Shown here: positions 63,378 to 64,000 of the stretch, in pieces
How positions within the stretch are numbered: the first letter of the stretch is position 1
How the letters are laid out: each line of letters starts with the position of its first letter
From: Pseudomonadota bacterium
GTDB taxonomy: Bacteria; Pseudomonadota; Alphaproteobacteria; Dongiales; Dongiaceae
DNA: 64,000 nucleotides
Reading direction: 5' to 3'
Assembly: GCA_021792365.1 (NCBI GenBank)
Contig: JAJYUT010000009.1
Coordinates: 62,001 to 126,000 of the forward strand
Made by a program: the position numbers and the translations under genes
The notes under the pieces: model-generated
Database searches by the model: none
Told to the model about the DNA's origin: nothing
The model's input: the letters and a program-made list of their open reading frames with translations, nothing else

Positions 63378-64000
63378 GTGCTCACTCGTATCTGGATGGC
63401 TGTGACCGCAGCGATCGCCATCGTCATCGCGACGATGGCCGCGCTGTGCACGCTCCAGTATGAACAGGTTCTGTCGCAACTGGTCCGCCAGCGGCTCGGC
63501 GTCACAGTCGAAGCAGCGGCCGGCCCGTTCCGTTCGGTTGTCGAACTCGGCCTGCCGGCGTCTATGGTGCGCAATAGCGTGGACTTGCTGTCCAGAGCGC
63601 GTGAAAGCGATCCGGCGATCAGCGAGGTTCGATTGTTCAACCCCTCGGGAATCGTCGTCGCATCGACGCGAGAGGGCGAAGCCAAACCGATGCGGCCGGA
63701 CGTGCTGCGCGCCCAAGGGGAGACGCCTGCCGAGCGCTGGAGCCTGGAACTCGACGACGTGCTGATCAGCGGCATATCGATCCGGAACGACGCCCATGCG
63801 AATGTCGCAGGCATCGCCGCCTATTACCCGATCAGCGAACTGACAAAGCCGGCCCGACAGGTAGCCATCGAGATCTCGCTCGTTGGAGCCGGCCTTTTCG
63901 TTCTGTTCTCGACCCTGGCGGTGCCGGCATTGCGATTGCGGCTCAGAGGCGTCCGTGCCGCGCTGGCCCAGCTCGATGGCGTCGCGGCGCGCCTGCGCGA
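63378..64000 (+). CDS. membrane sensor protein, N-terminal part, cut by the right edge
   Basis: GTG 63378 follows TGGGGG at a correct distance and opens a frame that stays open to the window end (207 complete codons). The product has an N-terminal membrane helix (about 8-26), an extracytoplasmic domain (about 27-160) with SEVRLFNPSGIVVASTREGE, and a second helix (about 167-190, ISLVGAGLFVLFSTLAVPAL). A linker like a HAMP segment follows. This is the layout of histidine kinases, cyclases or chemoreceptors; the output domain is outside the window. Confidence 0.7.
   Translation, partial: MLTRIWMAVTAAIAIVIATMAALCTLQYEQVLSQLVRQRLGVTVEAAAGPFRSVVELGLPASMVRNSVDLLSRARESDPAISEVRLFNPSGIVVASTREGEAKPMRPDVLRAQGETPAERWSLELDDVLISGISIRNDAHANVAGIAAYYPISELTKPARQVAIEISLVGAGLFVLFSTLAVPALRLRLRGVRAALAQLDGVAARLR

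Overview
The window is a GC-rich, densely coded chromosomal segment with no rRNA, tRNA, insertion sequence or CRISPR array that I can see. The gene content points to an alphaproteobacterium: a usg-family protein, an HrcA/CIRCE-type groESL operon, Coq7, BluB, a DUF1062 protein and rhizobial-type split glutamate-synthase genes. Rhodospirillales or Rhizobiales is my inference; no marker here fixes the genus.

Left part (1-17.6 kb) is mixed housekeeping: bluB, two retropepsin-like membrane proteases, a YfbK-like VWA lipoprotein, tandem DUF4743 Nudix proteins, TerC, gluQ, an AlkA-type glycosylase, a FecR protein with a repetitive tail, an esterase, an HNH nuclease, a YczE-type membrane protein, a KamA-like radical SAM enzyme, an AAC(6')-like acetyltransferase, coq7, dsbB, a YqaA/DedA protein and usg. 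Four copies of a palindromic repeat (family A) sit between these genes.

Middle part (17.7-44 kb): groES-groEL with promoter, CIRCE and terminator; a TPR membrane protein; an RTX protein behind two matching palindromes; a sulfotransferase; a LuxR-type regulator; a GDT1-type exporter; a broken DUF1062 gene; a PQQ-type sugar dehydrogenase; a PAS/MCP-like sensor; a Nit-family amidase; a beta-propeller/caspase protein beside an outer-membrane barrel and divergent from a FecR-like/CHASE2-cyclase pair; prpE; a divergent Mfd paralogue; and an alcohol dehydrogenase.

Right part (44-64 kb) is the most coherent system: methylated-amine catabolism. Tmm (TMA to TMAO), Tdm (TMAO to DMA plus formaldehyde), GmaS (methylamine plus glutamate to gamma-glutamylmethylamide) and MgsABC (N-methylglutamate synthase) are recognisable. 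One DAO-family flavoenzyme stands where the four-subunit MgdABCD would be expected. A FadR-type GntR regulator, an APC permease, a flavin reductase and two uncharacterised proteins complete the group. A direct repeat of ATTGGT with 10-11 bp periodicity occurs in three of its intergenic regions and probably marks a shared operator. The usual dimethylamine monooxygenase genes (dmmDABC) and mgdBCD are not in the window.
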